Positions 35,149 to 44,439 of a stretch of 64,000 nucleotides of DNA are shown piece after piece; positions within the stretch are counted from its first letter, which is position 1; every line of letters starts with the position of its first letter. The notes beneath the pieces were generated by a model. That model saw only the letters and a list, made by a program, of their open reading frames with translations, had not been told where the DNA came from and did no database searches. This stretch comes from Microbulbifer salipaludis (lineage in GTDB: Bacteria; Pseudomonadota; Gammaproteobacteria; Pseudomonadales; Cellvibrionaceae). Position numbers and translations under genes: made by a program. The stretch is from contig NZ_JAEKJR010000002.1 of the NCBI RefSeq assembly GCF_017303155.1, forward strand, positions 2,214,605 through 2,278,604. Reading direction: 5' to 3'.

Positions 35149-37446
35149 TCAACTCATTTCACCCCGTGACTTGCGCACGGTGCCAATCACCGACTGCAGG
35201 GCACGCTCAAACAGCATTCCGTCATCCAGCGGCATCAGCTGTGCGTTGCGCAGGGCATGCGCCAGCTCGACCCGGGTGAACTCGGCCACTTTCGCTCCGT
35301 TGCGGTTAACGAAGATAAACTGGTCGATATCCTTGATCACGGCCGCCAGACGACAGCGGAACTGTTCTTCATCCCCGCGCTTGAGCTCGAACCAGCTGCC
35401 CTGGGCCAGGCGGAAGGTCTGCTGCCAGTGGGAATCACTTTGCGGTAACGCCTCCACTTCCTCTGAGGCTGCGGGGGCCACTTCAGCCTGCGCCACCACC
35501 TGCTCCAGCTCTTCCATTTGCGGCAGCTCGACCACGGTTTCAGCCGGCTGGGCGCTATCGGCCTGCACGTCCGCCGCAGGAGCACGTGTTTCCTGTGCTG
35601 CCTGACTGCGCACTTGTTCGCTGACCTCGTCGCGCACCGCTTCGCGCGCCTTGCGGCTGCGCTCTTCGGCCAACCTCTGGGCCAGCGCAAAGCGCTCGCG
35701 ATACACGTCTTTCAGGCCGGCAAACATGCGCCGGGCATCAAAGGCACTGAGGGAAACCGCTTCAACCCCGGCCCGCAGCCGCTCTTGCAGCGCCGGCAGC
35801 AATCCCAGCAGTTGTTTGCGGCTATCCGGCATGGGCGCATGCACACTCCACACCAGGTCTCGCGCGGTGCGCACATCACGGTTCCAGCGCTCGCTCTCGG
35901 TCCCTTCCTTGATGCACGTGAGGAACAGCATGTTGGACCAGACTTTTTCGAGCCACTCAGTAACCACCGGAGGAAGGTCACGCTCGGCAGTCAGGGCATC
36001 CATCACTGCGGCAACCCGGGCGCGGGCAGCCTGGGTTTTTGCTTTGCCGTCCGCCTCATCAACGATCCGCCGCTCCAGCTTCTCCGCGCGCTTGCGCTCG
36101 CGCAGGATAAACTCGCGGAAAGATTCCAGCAGCGTCGAAAAGATATGGATGTCCTGATCGAATTCGGCCAGCACCTTTGCCACCACCTCGCTGATCTTCT
36201 TGAACAGGGGGTCGGATGCATAGCCCTCTTTGGCCTGCCAGCCGGTTGCGGCATCGGCCAGTTCGTTCAGCAGCTTGCGCGCCGGGTGCCCGCCTTTACT
36301 GAAAAATGACTTGTCAGCGATGGCCACCTTGAGAAGCGGAAGCTGCAACCGACCCAGCTGGGACTTGATCGGCTCGGCGAGATTGCGATCCTCGAGAATG
36401 AACGAGAACAACATCTCAACCAGTTTGATGATGTCGCTGTCCATCTTGGCCAGAGAGGCGGATTGACGCACCTCTAACAGGCGCTGCTGCAGCAGGCTGT
36501 TGACGTTCAGCAACTGGATTTCTTCGCCGTCGTAATTCTCCGGCAGGTGACTCTGCAGCGCTCCCAGGTGAGACAGGAGGTCCTGCGGGGGCATGGGCGC
36601 AACACCCGCGCCAAGAGGCAGTAAGCCGTGCCCACCACCGTGCCCACCTGTCGACATGGAACCGGCGCGCTCTTGGGAAGCCTCAGCCGCTGTCGCTTGC
36701 CCGCCGCGGACGCCCTGAGCACCAGGGCTTGGGCGCTGCTGACGCGCGGCGCGACGCTGCTGCTTTAACGACGGGAGTACCCCGTGCTCCACAAACAGGT
36801 CGTTGCACTGCTCATACAGCTTACCGAGGTTTGCCATAACCAGCTGCTCAAACTTCTTGAGCAGAGTCAGGCGCGCACGGATATGCAGGTCGAGGGGCCG
36901 GCAGGCCTCCACGAAGGCATCGCAGATAGCATCCGGGCCGAGGGGATTGTTCTTGTCGTAGATCTTGACCGAAAGGAGGGTATTCAGTCGCAGCGAAATT
37001 TCGGTCAGCGGCTGCGAAAAATCTCGCTTGGCATGGGCAACCATGGTGTCAACGGCGACCAGCTGCTCCAGGTCGTCATTGTGCACCAGGGACAGGTTGT
37101 CGGCGGCATACGGGTCATCACGCTCGTCCGCCGGTACGTCGCGCACATGAAATGCGTCTGCCAGGTGGGTGGAGAAGCGCTCGACCACTTTGCGGCGCTC
37201 TACCCGCAGCAGCCGCAGCGCCTGAAACAGTCCGTCCTGCTCATCCTGGCCATGGGCCTTTTCCGCCATGGCGAACAAAGAATCGTCCACTTTGGCAAAC
37301 ACCAGCTTGGCCTGCTCCGCAAGCAAAGCCTGTGCCTTATCCCTCACAGCGGTGACCGGTGCCGGCAGGCTGAGAGTCCTTTTTGCCTCTCTCTGCTGCT
37401 CCTTGAACACACCCTGCATGGATACCACGTTGTTGGAGTCTTTCAT
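35149..37446 (-). CDS. DUF1631 family protein, copy B
   Basis: About 765 residues from the ATG at 37446 (MKDSNNVVSMQGVFKEQQRE). Earlier in-frame starts would add up to 55 residues without a family match. It aligns along its length with copy A: KVDDSLFAMAEKAHGQDEQD, LGPDAICDAFVEACRPLD, LVEMLFSFILEDRNLAEPIK, FFSKGGHPARKLLNELADAA and the C-terminal RCRLAAVIKDIDQFIFVNRN. The linker is Gly/His-rich and an acidic Ala/Glu-rich spacer precedes the C-terminal module. The gene is separated from copy A by 486 bp and diverges from nadC. Function is unknown. Confidence 0.85.
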   Translation of the reverse strand: MKDSNNVVSMQGVFKEQQREAKRTLSLPAPVTAVRDKAQALLAEQAKLVFAKVDDSLFAMAEKAHGQDEQDGLFQALRLLRVERRKVVERFSTHLADAFHVRDVPADERDDPYAADNLSLVHNDDLEQLVAVDTMVAHAKRDFSQPLTEISLRLNTLLSVKIYDKNNPLGPDAICDAFVEACRPLDLHIRARLTLLKKFEQLVMANLGKLYEQCNDLFVEHGVLPSLKQQRRAARQQRPSPGAQGVRGGQATAAEASQERAGSMSTGGHGGGHGLLPLGAGVAPMPPQDLLSHLGALQSHLPENYDGEEIQLLNVNSLLQQRLLEVRQSASLAKMDSDIIKLVEMLFSFILEDRNLAEPIKSQLGRLQLPLLKVAIADKSFFSKGGHPARKLLNELADAATGWQAKEGYASDPLFKKISEVVAKVLAEFDQDIHIFSTLLESFREFILRERKRAEKLERRIVDEADGKAKTQAARARVAAVMDALTAERDLPPVVTEWLEKVWSNMLFLTCIKEGTESERWNRDVRTARDLVWSVHAPMPDSRKQLLGLLPALQERLRAGVEAVSLSAFDARRMFAGLKDVYRERFALAQRLAEERSRKAREAVRDEVSEQVRSQAAQETRAPAADVQADSAQPAETVVELPQMEELEQVVAQAEVAPAASEEVEALPQSDSHWQQTFRLAQGSWFELKRGDEEQFRCRLAAVIKDIDQFIFVNRNGAKVAEFTRVELAHALRNAQLMPLDDGMLFERALQSVIGTVRKSRGEMS

Positions 37447-37764
37447 TGCCACATAGCTCTGGCCGGCGTCCCCTTTTGTAAAACACAAGGTACAGGGGCC
37501 ACCGGGTGATGCAACCGCAGAGGCCCTGGGAAGCCACCTGCGAACCTGATTATTAGTTATCCGAGTCTGTGATTGGGCGTCCGGTACAGCTTCAATCCAA
37601 GTGTCCACCACCGACCAGCCGATTTAAGTCGACGGTAGATTCTACGGACTGGCGCGCCATTAGCACAATACTATCGCCCGTGACAGACCGGGATTTGCGA
37701 CGGTCATCACAGGCGCCACAACTGGGCCAGCCACCGATGAGCCCCACCCCGCAGCAACGCGCTG

Positions 37765-37792
37765 CTGACAGCAGGCTACATTTTGCTAGTAT
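37765..37792 (+). promoter_or_regulatory. Predicted sigma-70 promoter of nadC
   Basis: CTGACA (37765-37770) and TAGTAT (37787-37792) are separated by 16 bases, ending 27 bases before the nadC ATG. The rest of the 370-bp divergent region shows nothing else I can name. Confidence 0.5.
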
Positions 37793-37819
37793 GCGCACCG
37801 CCACAGTTGAGGACTCCGT

Positions 37820-38680
37820 ATGACACCAGCCACTGCAAACATTCCGAATCTGCAGCAAGATATACACCGCGCCGTGCGCGATGCACTGGCCGAAGACATC
37901 GGTGATGGCGACATCACTGCGCAACTGATCCCCCAGGACCGTGAAGCCCGCGCCCGGGTCATCACCCGCGAGGACTGCGTGTTCTGCGGCAGGGCCTGGG
38001 TGGAAGAAGTTTTTCGCCAACTGGACCCCGCGCTGCAGGTCATCTGGCATGTGGCAGACGGGGAGCGTGTGACCGCCAACAGCACCCTGTTTGAGCTGGC
38101 CGGTAATGCGCGCAGCATCCTTACCGGTGAGCGCTGTGCCTTGAATTTCGTGCAGACATTATCCGGTACCGCGACCACCGCGGCCGCCTACGCGGCGCTC
38201 ACCCAAGGCTCCGACATCAAAATACTGGACACCCGCAAGACCATCCCGGGTCTGCGCACTGCACAAAAATACGCCGTACTCTGCGGTGGCTGCAGCAATC
38301 ATCGTATCGGTCTCTACGACGCCTTCCTGATCAAGGAAAACCATATCGCCGCCGCCGGTGGTATCGCCAATGCCGTGCGCCAGGCACACCAGATCAAACC
38401 CGGCGCGCTGGTAGAGGTGGAAGTGGAAAGCCTCGACGAGTTACGCCAGGCACTGGACGCCGGTGCCGACGTCATCATGCTCGACGAATTCACCGACGAA
38501 ATGACCGCCGAGGCTCTGCAGTTGGCAAAAGGACGCGCGAAAATCGAGATCTCCGGCAGCGTAAACGAAGCCCGGTTGCAGCAGCTTTCAGGGCTGGCGG
38601 TGGACTACATTTCCAGCGGCAGCCTCACCAAGCACCTGCGGGCAATTGACCTTTCCCTGCGGCTTCAGTCGGACGACTGA
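37820..38680 (+). CDS. nadC: Nicotinate-nucleotide pyrophosphorylase (quinolinate phosphoribosyltransferase)
   Basis: A 286-residue enzyme converting quinolinate and PRPP to nicotinate mononucleotide in de novo NAD synthesis. Visible motifs are [14 protein letters not shown] near the N-terminus, [34 protein letters not shown], the [20 protein letters not shown] block, [11 protein letters not shown] and DVIMLDEFT. The ATG follows TTGAGGA. Its 3' end overlaps the convergent glycosyltransferase gene by 16 bases. Confidence 0.98.
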   Translation: MTPATANIPNLQQDIHRAVRDALAEDIGDGDITAQLIPQDREARARVITREDCVFCGRAWVEEVFRQLDPALQVIWHVADGERVTANSTLFELAGNARSILTGERCALNFVQTLSGTATTAAAYAALTQGSDIKILDTRKTIPGLRTAQKYAVLCGGCSNHRIGLYDAFLIKENHIAAAGGIANAVRQAHQIKPGALVEVEVESLDELRQALDAGADVIMLDEFTDEMTAEALQLAKGRAKIEISGSVNEARLQQLSGLAVDYISSGSLTKHLRAIDLSLRLQSDD

Positions 38681-39720
38681 CCCTCGCCGACCCTGTCCGC
38701 CAACGGGCGCACGCGATGGTTTTCCGGCGTGCCCTTCCCCACGATTTCACGCAAATGAAAGCGCGGGCGACGCTTGACCTCTTGGTAAATCTTGCCGAGA
38801 TATTCACCGATCACCCCCAGGCAAAGCAACTGCACACTGCCGATAAACAGCACCGGCAACATGATGGATGCCCAGCCTGGCACCGCGTTGCCGGAAAACA
38901 GCTTTACCGCCAGTACCCAGGCGATCAGCGCCAGTGCTATGCCGCCAGCGATCAGCCCCAGCAGCGTAATCGCACGCAGGGGGGCGATGGAGTATGCGGT
39001 CACCCCCCGCCACCCCAGTGACAGCATACGGCGCAGGGGGTATTTACTCTCCCCGGCCAAGCGGCGACGGCGCGCGTAGGAAACGCTTGTGGAGCGAAAG
39101 CCCAATTCGCGCACCATGCCCCGCAAAAACAGGTTGGTTTCCGGGTACTCCAGCAGGGTATCCACTGCCCGCCGCGACATCAGACGGAAATCCGCATGGT
39201 TAAATACGAGATCCACCCCCAGGCCCCGCATGAGCCGGTAATAACCCTCGGCGCTCATGCGCTTGAACCAGGTATCGGTTTCGCGCTTCTCGCGCACACC
39301 AAAGACAATTTCGTGCCCGTCGAGAAACGCATCAATCATCGGCGCTATATTCTCGGGCCCGTCCTGCAGGTCCGCATCGATACTCACCACCATATCTTCC
39401 GACGTCTGCGAGAGCCCGGCATAGAGCGCATTCTGATGCCCGCGATTACACGACAGGGCCACCGCCACGATGCGCGTATGTTCAGCGGCGAGCCGCTCCA
39501 GCAGGGGCCAGGTGGCATCCATACTGCCGTCATCCACAAAATAGATTTTCGACGCGACACTGGCGCGCCCGGCGGCTTCCAGCTGATCCAGCGCGGCGAG
39601 TAACGCCGCCGCAGTCTCCACAATCACCGCCTCTTCGTTGTAGCAGGGGACAACAATCGCCAGTGACGGGGCGCCTTTTTCCCAAACCGGCCGGACTGAC
39701 GGCTCCACTAAGGATTCCAT
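38665..39720 (-). CDS. Family 2 glycosyltransferase (DPM1/GtrB-like)
   Basis: About 351 residues. The GT2 domain has [35 protein letters not shown] and [18 protein letters not shown], and two C-terminal TM helices ([40 protein letters not shown]). This is the layout of enzymes that load a sugar onto polyprenyl phosphate. The start at 39720 overlaps the GtrA-like gene by 13 bases, indicating translational coupling. It is the last gene of a four-gene cluster; the sugar and acceptor are not predictable. Confidence 0.92.
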   Translation of the reverse strand: MESLVEPSVRPVWEKGAPSLAIVVPCYNEEAVIVETAAALLAALDQLEAAGRASVASKIYFVDDGSMDATWPLLERLAAEHTRIVAVALSCNRGHQNALYAGLSQTSEDMVVSIDADLQDGPENIAPMIDAFLDGHEIVFGVREKRETDTWFKRMSAEGYYRLMRGLGVDLVFNHADFRLMSRRAVDTLLEYPETNLFLRGMVRELGFRSTSVSYARRRRLAGESKYPLRRMLSLGWRGVTAYSIAPLRAITLLGLIAGGIALALIAWVLAVKLFSGNAVPGWASIMLPVLFIGSVQLLCLGVIGEYLGKIYQEVKRRPRFHLREIVGKGTPENHRVRPLADRVGEGQSSD

Positions 39721-40115
39721 TTTGGCTCCCGATATACCCAATATTGGTGCAACAGAAAATTACCCGCCAGCGTGACCAGTGTCGCCACAACCTGTGCCGC
39801 CAGATAAGGCAGCTGGGTGGCTGCGAGCGCAAAACATAGCGTGTTAATGGCGAGCCCCACCACCGCTACCGCAACAAACTTCGGCAGCGATCGGCTATGC
39901 TCCACCGCACCGCCGAAGGTGAAGTGGTAATTCAGCAGGTAATTCGCCAGGGCCGACAAACCATAGGCCAGTGCCGACGCCGCGATCGCGACCACCCCGA
40001 ACAGCTCTACCAGTAGTACAAGAACCGTATACTGAATCGCCGTAGCCACTCCGCCCACCGCGGCAAAGCGGACAGCCCGCGGCAGCAGGCAGCGTATGTA
40101 CTCAGGCAGACGCAT
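39708..40115 (-). CDS. GtrA-like small membrane protein
   Basis: About 135 residues with four hydrophobic helices, beginning MRLPEYIRCLLPRAVRFAAV. The motif RFAAVGGVATAIQYTVL and the central NYLLNYHFTFGG are characteristic of GtrA, proposed to flip polyprenyl-phosphate-linked sugars across the inner membrane. It overlaps the genes on both sides (14 and 13 bases), so it is part of the same transcript as the GT2 and the GT39-like protein. An upstream in-frame start at 40154 lies deep inside the preceding gene and is less likely. Confidence 0.9.
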   Translation of the reverse strand: MRLPEYIRCLLPRAVRFAAVGGVATAIQYTVLVLLVELFGVVAIAASALAYGLSALANYLLNYHFTFGGAVEHSRSLPKFVAVAVVGLAINTLCFALAATQLPYLAAQVVATLVTLAGNFLLHQYWVYREPKWNP

Positions 40116-41508
40116 CGTCGGTCTCCCGCTGCCGGCGGCTGTCGCCCGCTTCACGCAAGAGCTGCGCTGTCTGCGGCTGGCGCTGCGCAGGCACTAGCTC
40201 GGACTGGTTGATCCACTGCCGCCCACTTTTGGCAGACGCGCGGCGACGCAGGGCACCAGCCACCAATAGCGCCTGCACCAGCAACAGCCCTTCCGCGGGC
40301 TTGCGGTAGCGCCCTTCATTCACGGCGATGGGTAACAAACCCTGCACCAGCACCCAGGTCCCAAGCACCACGGCAAACAAGCGTGCTCCCTTCAACCGAC
40401 GCCAGCAATACACGGTGCCGAGTAAAAGCACTAACGCGAGTGGCGCCCACACCCAGCGGCTGTGATGGCTTACCGACTCCAGCAATCGTTCGTGATTGTT
40501 ATCCGGCCAGGATGAACCGAAAAAAAGATAGATCAGGTTTTCCCTGGCAAGCGCCAGGTACCGTTCCAGCGTCAGTGGGTAGCGTGCCATCGCGCTGGCC
40601 CAGTCTTCGCGCGCGTTCTCGATTTGAATGTGTGCCTGCACATGGCCATCACGCGAAGTGGTCCAGTCACTGAGCGGCGCCAGCGGCTGCTCGCCGGTGG
40701 ACGGCGAGCCAAACCAGTATGTCCACTGGGCACCATCTTCACGCACATAGTGCACGTGAATCTCACGTTTACCCGAGCGCGCATACAGTGCCACCAGCTG
40801 GCCAATGCCATGGGGCGAGATCATGTGCATCGCCGCATAACTGCGGTAGGCCAGCGGCCCCATCAGCAACCCCAGTACCACAAGGCTATAACCCGCCTTG
40901 GCCACTTTCTGCGGTTGCACCAACCACAGCCAAGTGGTCACCACCGCGGCCAGAGGGATCGCGATACCGCGGGTCAATCCGGCGAGCGCCCAAAGCACAA
41001 CCATCAGCAAAAAACTCGCTACAGTCTGCTTGCGCCGGCAGCGCCAGCTGGCATAGAGCGCGGCGCCGAGTAGTGGCAGCAGCAGCGTTTCCTGCATGAA
41101 ATAGCCGTAAATGGCGATCCATGAAGGCAACAGGGAAATACCCGCCCACACCGCCGTCGCCTGCAAATGGTCAGGCATCAGTTCCCGCGCGAAGCGATAC
41201 CAGATCCAGGGGGTCAGACAGGCGAGCAGCGCGGTGAAAAAAGCCACCAGCAGTGGCTCACCCAGCGTCAATTTCCCGAGCACGCCGATATAGATCTGGT
41301 ACATCACCGGGTCCGTCAGGGTCATGGGATCCCGGCGCAATGCTTCGGTACCCTGCTCCCAGTGACGTTGCGGATCACTCCAGATGTGATCCATGGGGTT
41401 GTGCGAAAACACATGCTCTACCCGCAACCAGATGCCAACAACGACCATCAGGTAAAGCGCGGCGTAGATCCACCAGCGCCGATCTCTGCGCAACGCTGCA
41501 ACCCACAT
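40102..41508 (-). CDS. GT39/ArnT-like integral membrane glycosyltransferase
   Basis: A 468-residue protein with about 10 TM helices. The first periplasmic loop follows IWLRVEHVFSHNPMDHIWSD, with the acidic/aromatic residues expected in GT-C enzymes that use polyprenyl-phosphate sugars. Large periplasmic segments lie near 240-300. Sequence identity to named members is not obvious to me, so acceptor and sugar are unknown. The ATG shares its A with the TGA of the upstream methyltransferase-like gene, and its 3' end overlaps the GtrA-like gene. Confidence 0.75.
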   Translation of the reverse strand: MWVAALRRDRRWWIYAALYLMVVVGIWLRVEHVFSHNPMDHIWSDPQRHWEQGTEALRRDPMTLTDPVMYQIYIGVLGKLTLGEPLLVAFFTALLACLTPWIWYRFARELMPDHLQATAVWAGISLLPSWIAIYGYFMQETLLLPLLGAALYASWRCRRKQTVASFLLMVVLWALAGLTRGIAIPLAAVVTTWLWLVQPQKVAKAGYSLVVLGLLMGPLAYRSYAAMHMISPHGIGQLVALYARSGKREIHVHYVREDGAQWTYWFGSPSTGEQPLAPLSDWTTSRDGHVQAHIQIENAREDWASAMARYPLTLERYLALARENLIYLFFGSSWPDNNHERLLESVSHHSRWVWAPLALVLLLGTVYCWRRLKGARLFAVVLGTWVLVQGLLPIAVNEGRYRKPAEGLLLVQALLVAGALRRRASAKSGRQWINQSELVPAQRQPQTAQLLREAGDSRRQRETDDASA

Positions 41509-42980
41509 CAGGCGCGCGCCGGCCCGGCGCTATTCGAAGGGGAACTGGAGACAGAACTGGAAGCGCCGGATACCAGCGGCTCCGCCGACGCGGATTCTCC
41601 ACCGTAAAACAGGCGTCCGTGACCAAAACGCAGCGCAGGGAACCAGCGACCGAGAACGGCGAACAGGCCTCGCTGCTCGATATACCGGGCGTAGGCAACG
41701 TAGGTGGGATCCCAGGAGAGATGCCGCTCTTCCGTGCGTGCACGCATGAAATAAATAAAATTCACCAACAATAACAGCAGCGAGTGTCGCAATGCCTCGG
41801 GGCCGCTGGCGCTGACCATGAAGGGCATTGAGATCATCCACCAGGAGAGGTTTTTACTCACATACGCCGGGTGTTTGGTGAAGCGGTAGGGGCCATTGGT
41901 GAGGATACCCCGGTGGGTAAGGTTCGAAAATCGAATGCCAAACGGAATACTGGCCCACACATAGATCGCAATCAGCAGCAGGATGCCGGTGCCCCAGATG
42001 CCGTACATCATCGGCGTTTCCCAGAACCAGTAACCCCACGCGGGCGCATCGTCGTACTTCAGGTAAGTACCGGAAAACAGGCTCCAGAACGGCTGATAGC
42101 CAATCAGCGCTACACCCCAGCCGAGAAAACTCGGTTCCGCGGTGCGGATATGGGAATCGAACAGACGCAGGGTGCACACGTAGCCCACGGTGACAAACAG
42201 CAGGTCGATGTAAAAAAGGAAATTGAACGTGAAATCGAAGACCGCCTTGAAGCTGCCAAACAGGCGCGCAACATCAAAATTCAGCAGCGTGTTCAGGTTA
42301 TTGCCCAGGTAGACAAACATCAGTGGCAGAAAGAAAAGCTTCACCAGCCAGCCGAGATACAACTGACCCACCGCTTTTCCGGAAACGCCCACCCGATTAC
42401 CCAGTAGCCAGCTGCCCAGTTGCCAGTAGCTGTCTTTGGGCTCGCGCATGGCCCCGTCCAGCAGATAGAAATACGGAACCGCCAATAGCATCCACCACGG
42501 CAACACCGCGCGCGCTACGGCGAAGTAGTTGTCGTAAAACGATCCGTGGTATTCCGGGAACAGCCAGTACACAAAGACCACCGAACCGACCGCCAGATAA
42601 AAACCGAGCAGCTTCACTAGAGTGCGGCGCACGCTGTGGTTCTTGCGACGAAAATCCAGCCCCGCCGAGGGGTTGCGATAGGGTTTGAGGAACAGCCACT
42701 CCAGCACAATGATGGGCAGCGCCAGCGCAACGGCCACCACCACCAGGGACTGGGTTCTTACCGCGAAGTCCTGGCCGTACTCGCGCAACCAAACCACCGC
42801 CGCCAGGGAAATGGCCAGCGCGATAAGATTGATCCACACGCGGGTGGGCGCCTCGGGGCACTGGATCCCGTCACCGGCAATACCTTGGGCTGCGCCCCCC
42901 GCCGTTTTCTGGCGACGGGCACGGTATTTTTTTTGACCGGCGCTCCCCGCCCCTACCGACTTGGTTTTTATTTTTTTCAT
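41508..42980 (-). CDS. Isoprenylcysteine/phospholipid methyltransferase-like membrane protein
   Basis: A 490-residue protein. A basic N-terminal tail (MKKIKTKSVGAG) precedes about nine TM helices. The C-terminal part carries RGILTNGPYRFTKHPAYVSK and a later EERHLSWDPTYVAYARYI, the SAM- and substrate-site signature of the ICMT/PEMT/NNMT-type membrane methyltransferases. It is much longer than the usual roughly 200-residue bacterial ICMT-like protein, because of an N-terminal multi-pass extension of unknown role. First gene of the cluster with the GT-C, GtrA-like and GT2 genes, so a lipid carrier or glycolipid may be its substrate (inference). Confidence 0.82.
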   Translation of the reverse strand: MKKIKTKSVGAGSAGQKKYRARRQKTAGGAAQGIAGDGIQCPEAPTRVWINLIALAISLAAVVWLREYGQDFAVRTQSLVVVAVALALPIIVLEWLFLKPYRNPSAGLDFRRKNHSVRRTLVKLLGFYLAVGSVVFVYWLFPEYHGSFYDNYFAVARAVLPWWMLLAVPYFYLLDGAMREPKDSYWQLGSWLLGNRVGVSGKAVGQLYLGWLVKLFFLPLMFVYLGNNLNTLLNFDVARLFGSFKAVFDFTFNFLFYIDLLFVTVGYVCTLRLFDSHIRTAEPSFLGWGVALIGYQPFWSLFSGTYLKYDDAPAWGYWFWETPMMYGIWGTGILLLIAIYVWASIPFGIRFSNLTHRGILTNGPYRFTKHPAYVSKNLSWWMISMPFMVSASGPEALRHSLLLLLVNFIYFMRARTEERHLSWDPTYVAYARYIEQRGLFAVLGRWFPALRFGHGRLFYGGESASAEPLVSGASSSVSSSPSNSAGPARA

Positions 42981-43160
42981 ACTGGCCCCAACAGGAACTA
43001 CACGAACTCACGGCCACGATTCGGCCATGCGCACAGCAACACCAACCCCCGCCGGCGCAAAGTGCAAGGTGGCCAGACCAAAGGTCAGAATTCCACCAGT
43101 TTACCCCCATCCACACGCCCCTGTCATGGCGCGGCCGCACCGGCCTGCGACAAATGGGAT

Positions 43161-44189
43161 TCAGTCGTTTGTGCTGACGCGGGGTTCCTCGTCGGTCGAA
43201 TCGGCAGTGGACGCCTCATCCGTCAAGGTGCCCTCCTCTACGCCCATCTCGCGCTGATGCTGGTGGTGATGGTGATGCCCGCCGGAGCCATTGGTAGCAG
43301 CGGCAGACGGTGACTGCGGTGCGTCCTGCAGGACATTGCCAGAATCGCCGGCCTGCGCGCCATAGTGGGGGCCGTGAGAACTGTGAGAACTGTGAGAACT
43401 GTGAGAACTGTGAGAACTGTGAGAACTGTGAGAACTGTGAGAACTGTGAGAACTAGGAGAAGTGTGCGAGCCGTGGGAGGTGTGTGCACCATGGGACCTG
43501 TGCTCTCCGTGAGCCCCGTGCCCGCCGTGGCCAGTAGCGCCCCACAGAGTCCACACGCCAAACGAGAATACCAGCAGCGCCATGCCAAGGCGCACCCCGG
43601 GCTTTTGCACCAGAGTACGCAAGCGAGCGGCCGCGGCGCCGGTCGCCACAACCGCTGGCACGGTGCCGAGGCCAAACGCGAGCATGGTCAGTGCCGCCTG
43701 CTCGCCACTCCCTTGGGCCAGCGCAAACGCCAGCGCGCTGTACACCAGGCCACAAGGCAGCCACCCCCAAAGTGCGCCGAGGGCAATAGCCTGCGGGGTG
43801 GAATTCACCGGTAGCAGTCGGCGCGACAGCGGCTGCAGGCCCCGCCACAGCCAGGCACCACCGCGCTCGAGCCATACCAACCCCCGCCACCAGTCGGCAA
43901 GATACAGAGCCATGGCAATCAGCATGAGACCGGCCACAATACGCAGTGGCGCCAGGCCACTGGCGATATCCGCGGCCAGGTAAGCTCCCAGTATCCCGAC
44001 CAGCAGGCCCATCAGGGAGTAGCTCGCCACACGGCCCGTGGAGTAGCCGATCAGCCGTGGCCACGCGGCTTTTTGCCCGGGAACAGCGAGCCCCAGTGCA
44101 CCGGAAATGCCACCGCACATGCCGATACAGTGGCTGCTGCCGAGAAAACCGATTGCGAGCGCCGCTCCGAGTACACCCCAGTCGAACAT
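43161..44189 (-). CDS. TauE/SafE-like (DsbD-fold) membrane protein with His-rich tail
   Basis: A 342-residue protein. The first six TM helices contain GFLGSSHCIGMCGGISGALG and ALWGWLPCGLVYSALAFAL, the Cys-bearing pattern of the sulfite-exporter TauE/SafE-like family found after ccoS, presumed to act in copper or thiol handling for cbb3 assembly. After about residue 225 the tail is cytoplasmic or periplasmic and very rich in His, with (SSH)n from a 9-bp minisatellite and a GGHHHHHQHQ patch, probably metal binding. The start shares its A with the ccoS TGA. Confidence 0.85.
   Translation of the reverse strand: MFDWGVLGAALAIGFLGSSHCIGMCGGISGALGLAVPGQKAAWPRLIGYSTGRVASYSLMGLLVGILGAYLAADIASGLAPLRIVAGLMLIAMALYLADWWRGLVWLERGGAWLWRGLQPLSRRLLPVNSTPQAIALGALWGWLPCGLVYSALAFALAQGSGEQAALTMLAFGLGTVPAVVATGAAAARLRTLVQKPGVRLGMALLVFSFGVWTLWGATGHGGHGAHGEHRSHGAHTSHGSHTSPSSHSSHSSHSSHSSHSSHSSHSSHSSHGPHYGAQAGDSGNVLQDAPQSPSAAATNGSGGHHHHHQHQREMGVEEGTLTDEASTADSTDEEPRVSTND
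43374..43454. repeat. 9-bp minisatellite, nine perfect copies, encoding (Ser-Ser-His)n
   Basis: GTGAGAACT is repeated nine times without error. On the coding strand it reads AGTTCTCAC, giving Ser-Ser-His. It sits in the His-rich tail of the TauE/SafE-like protein. Because the unit is a multiple of three, copy-number change alters tail length without a frameshift. Confidence 0.97.
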
Positions 44190-44404
44190 CAGCGGCCCCC
44201 GTCCTGGTCACTGTCGTCATCCCGGGAGACTTCCGTGCGCTCTGAGCCACCAGCTTGGCGGGGCTTGTCATCTTCAAACAGGATGCGGCGCGCCTCGGTT
44301 TCCAGATCGTCATACTGGCCATTGTTGACCGCCCAGAAAAACAGCTTCACAGCGCAGGCAACAAAAAAGATCACGATGGGGACTAACAGGAAGATACTGT
44401 CCAC
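44189..44404 (-). CDS. ccoS: cbb3 oxidase maturation protein CcoS
   Basis: A 71-residue single-TM protein (IFLLVPIVIFFVACAVKLFF near the N-terminus) followed by the conserved FWAVNNGQYDDLETEARRIL and a polar acidic tail. CcoS is needed for heme insertion or maturation of the CcoN subunit. It starts at GTG 44404, 35 bases after ccoI, and is translationally coupled to the TauE/SafE-like gene. Confidence 0.95.
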   Translation of the reverse strand: MDSIFLLVPIVIFFVACAVKLFFWAVNNGQYDDLETEARRILFEDDKPRQAGGSERTEVSRDDDSDQDGGR

Positions 44405-44439
44405 TTACACCTCGGGATAGGGTTCGATTAACAGCCGCC

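Noticed and set aside
43374..43454. CRISPR array
   Set aside because: The repeat unit is 9 bases with no spacers and lies in frame within a coding region.
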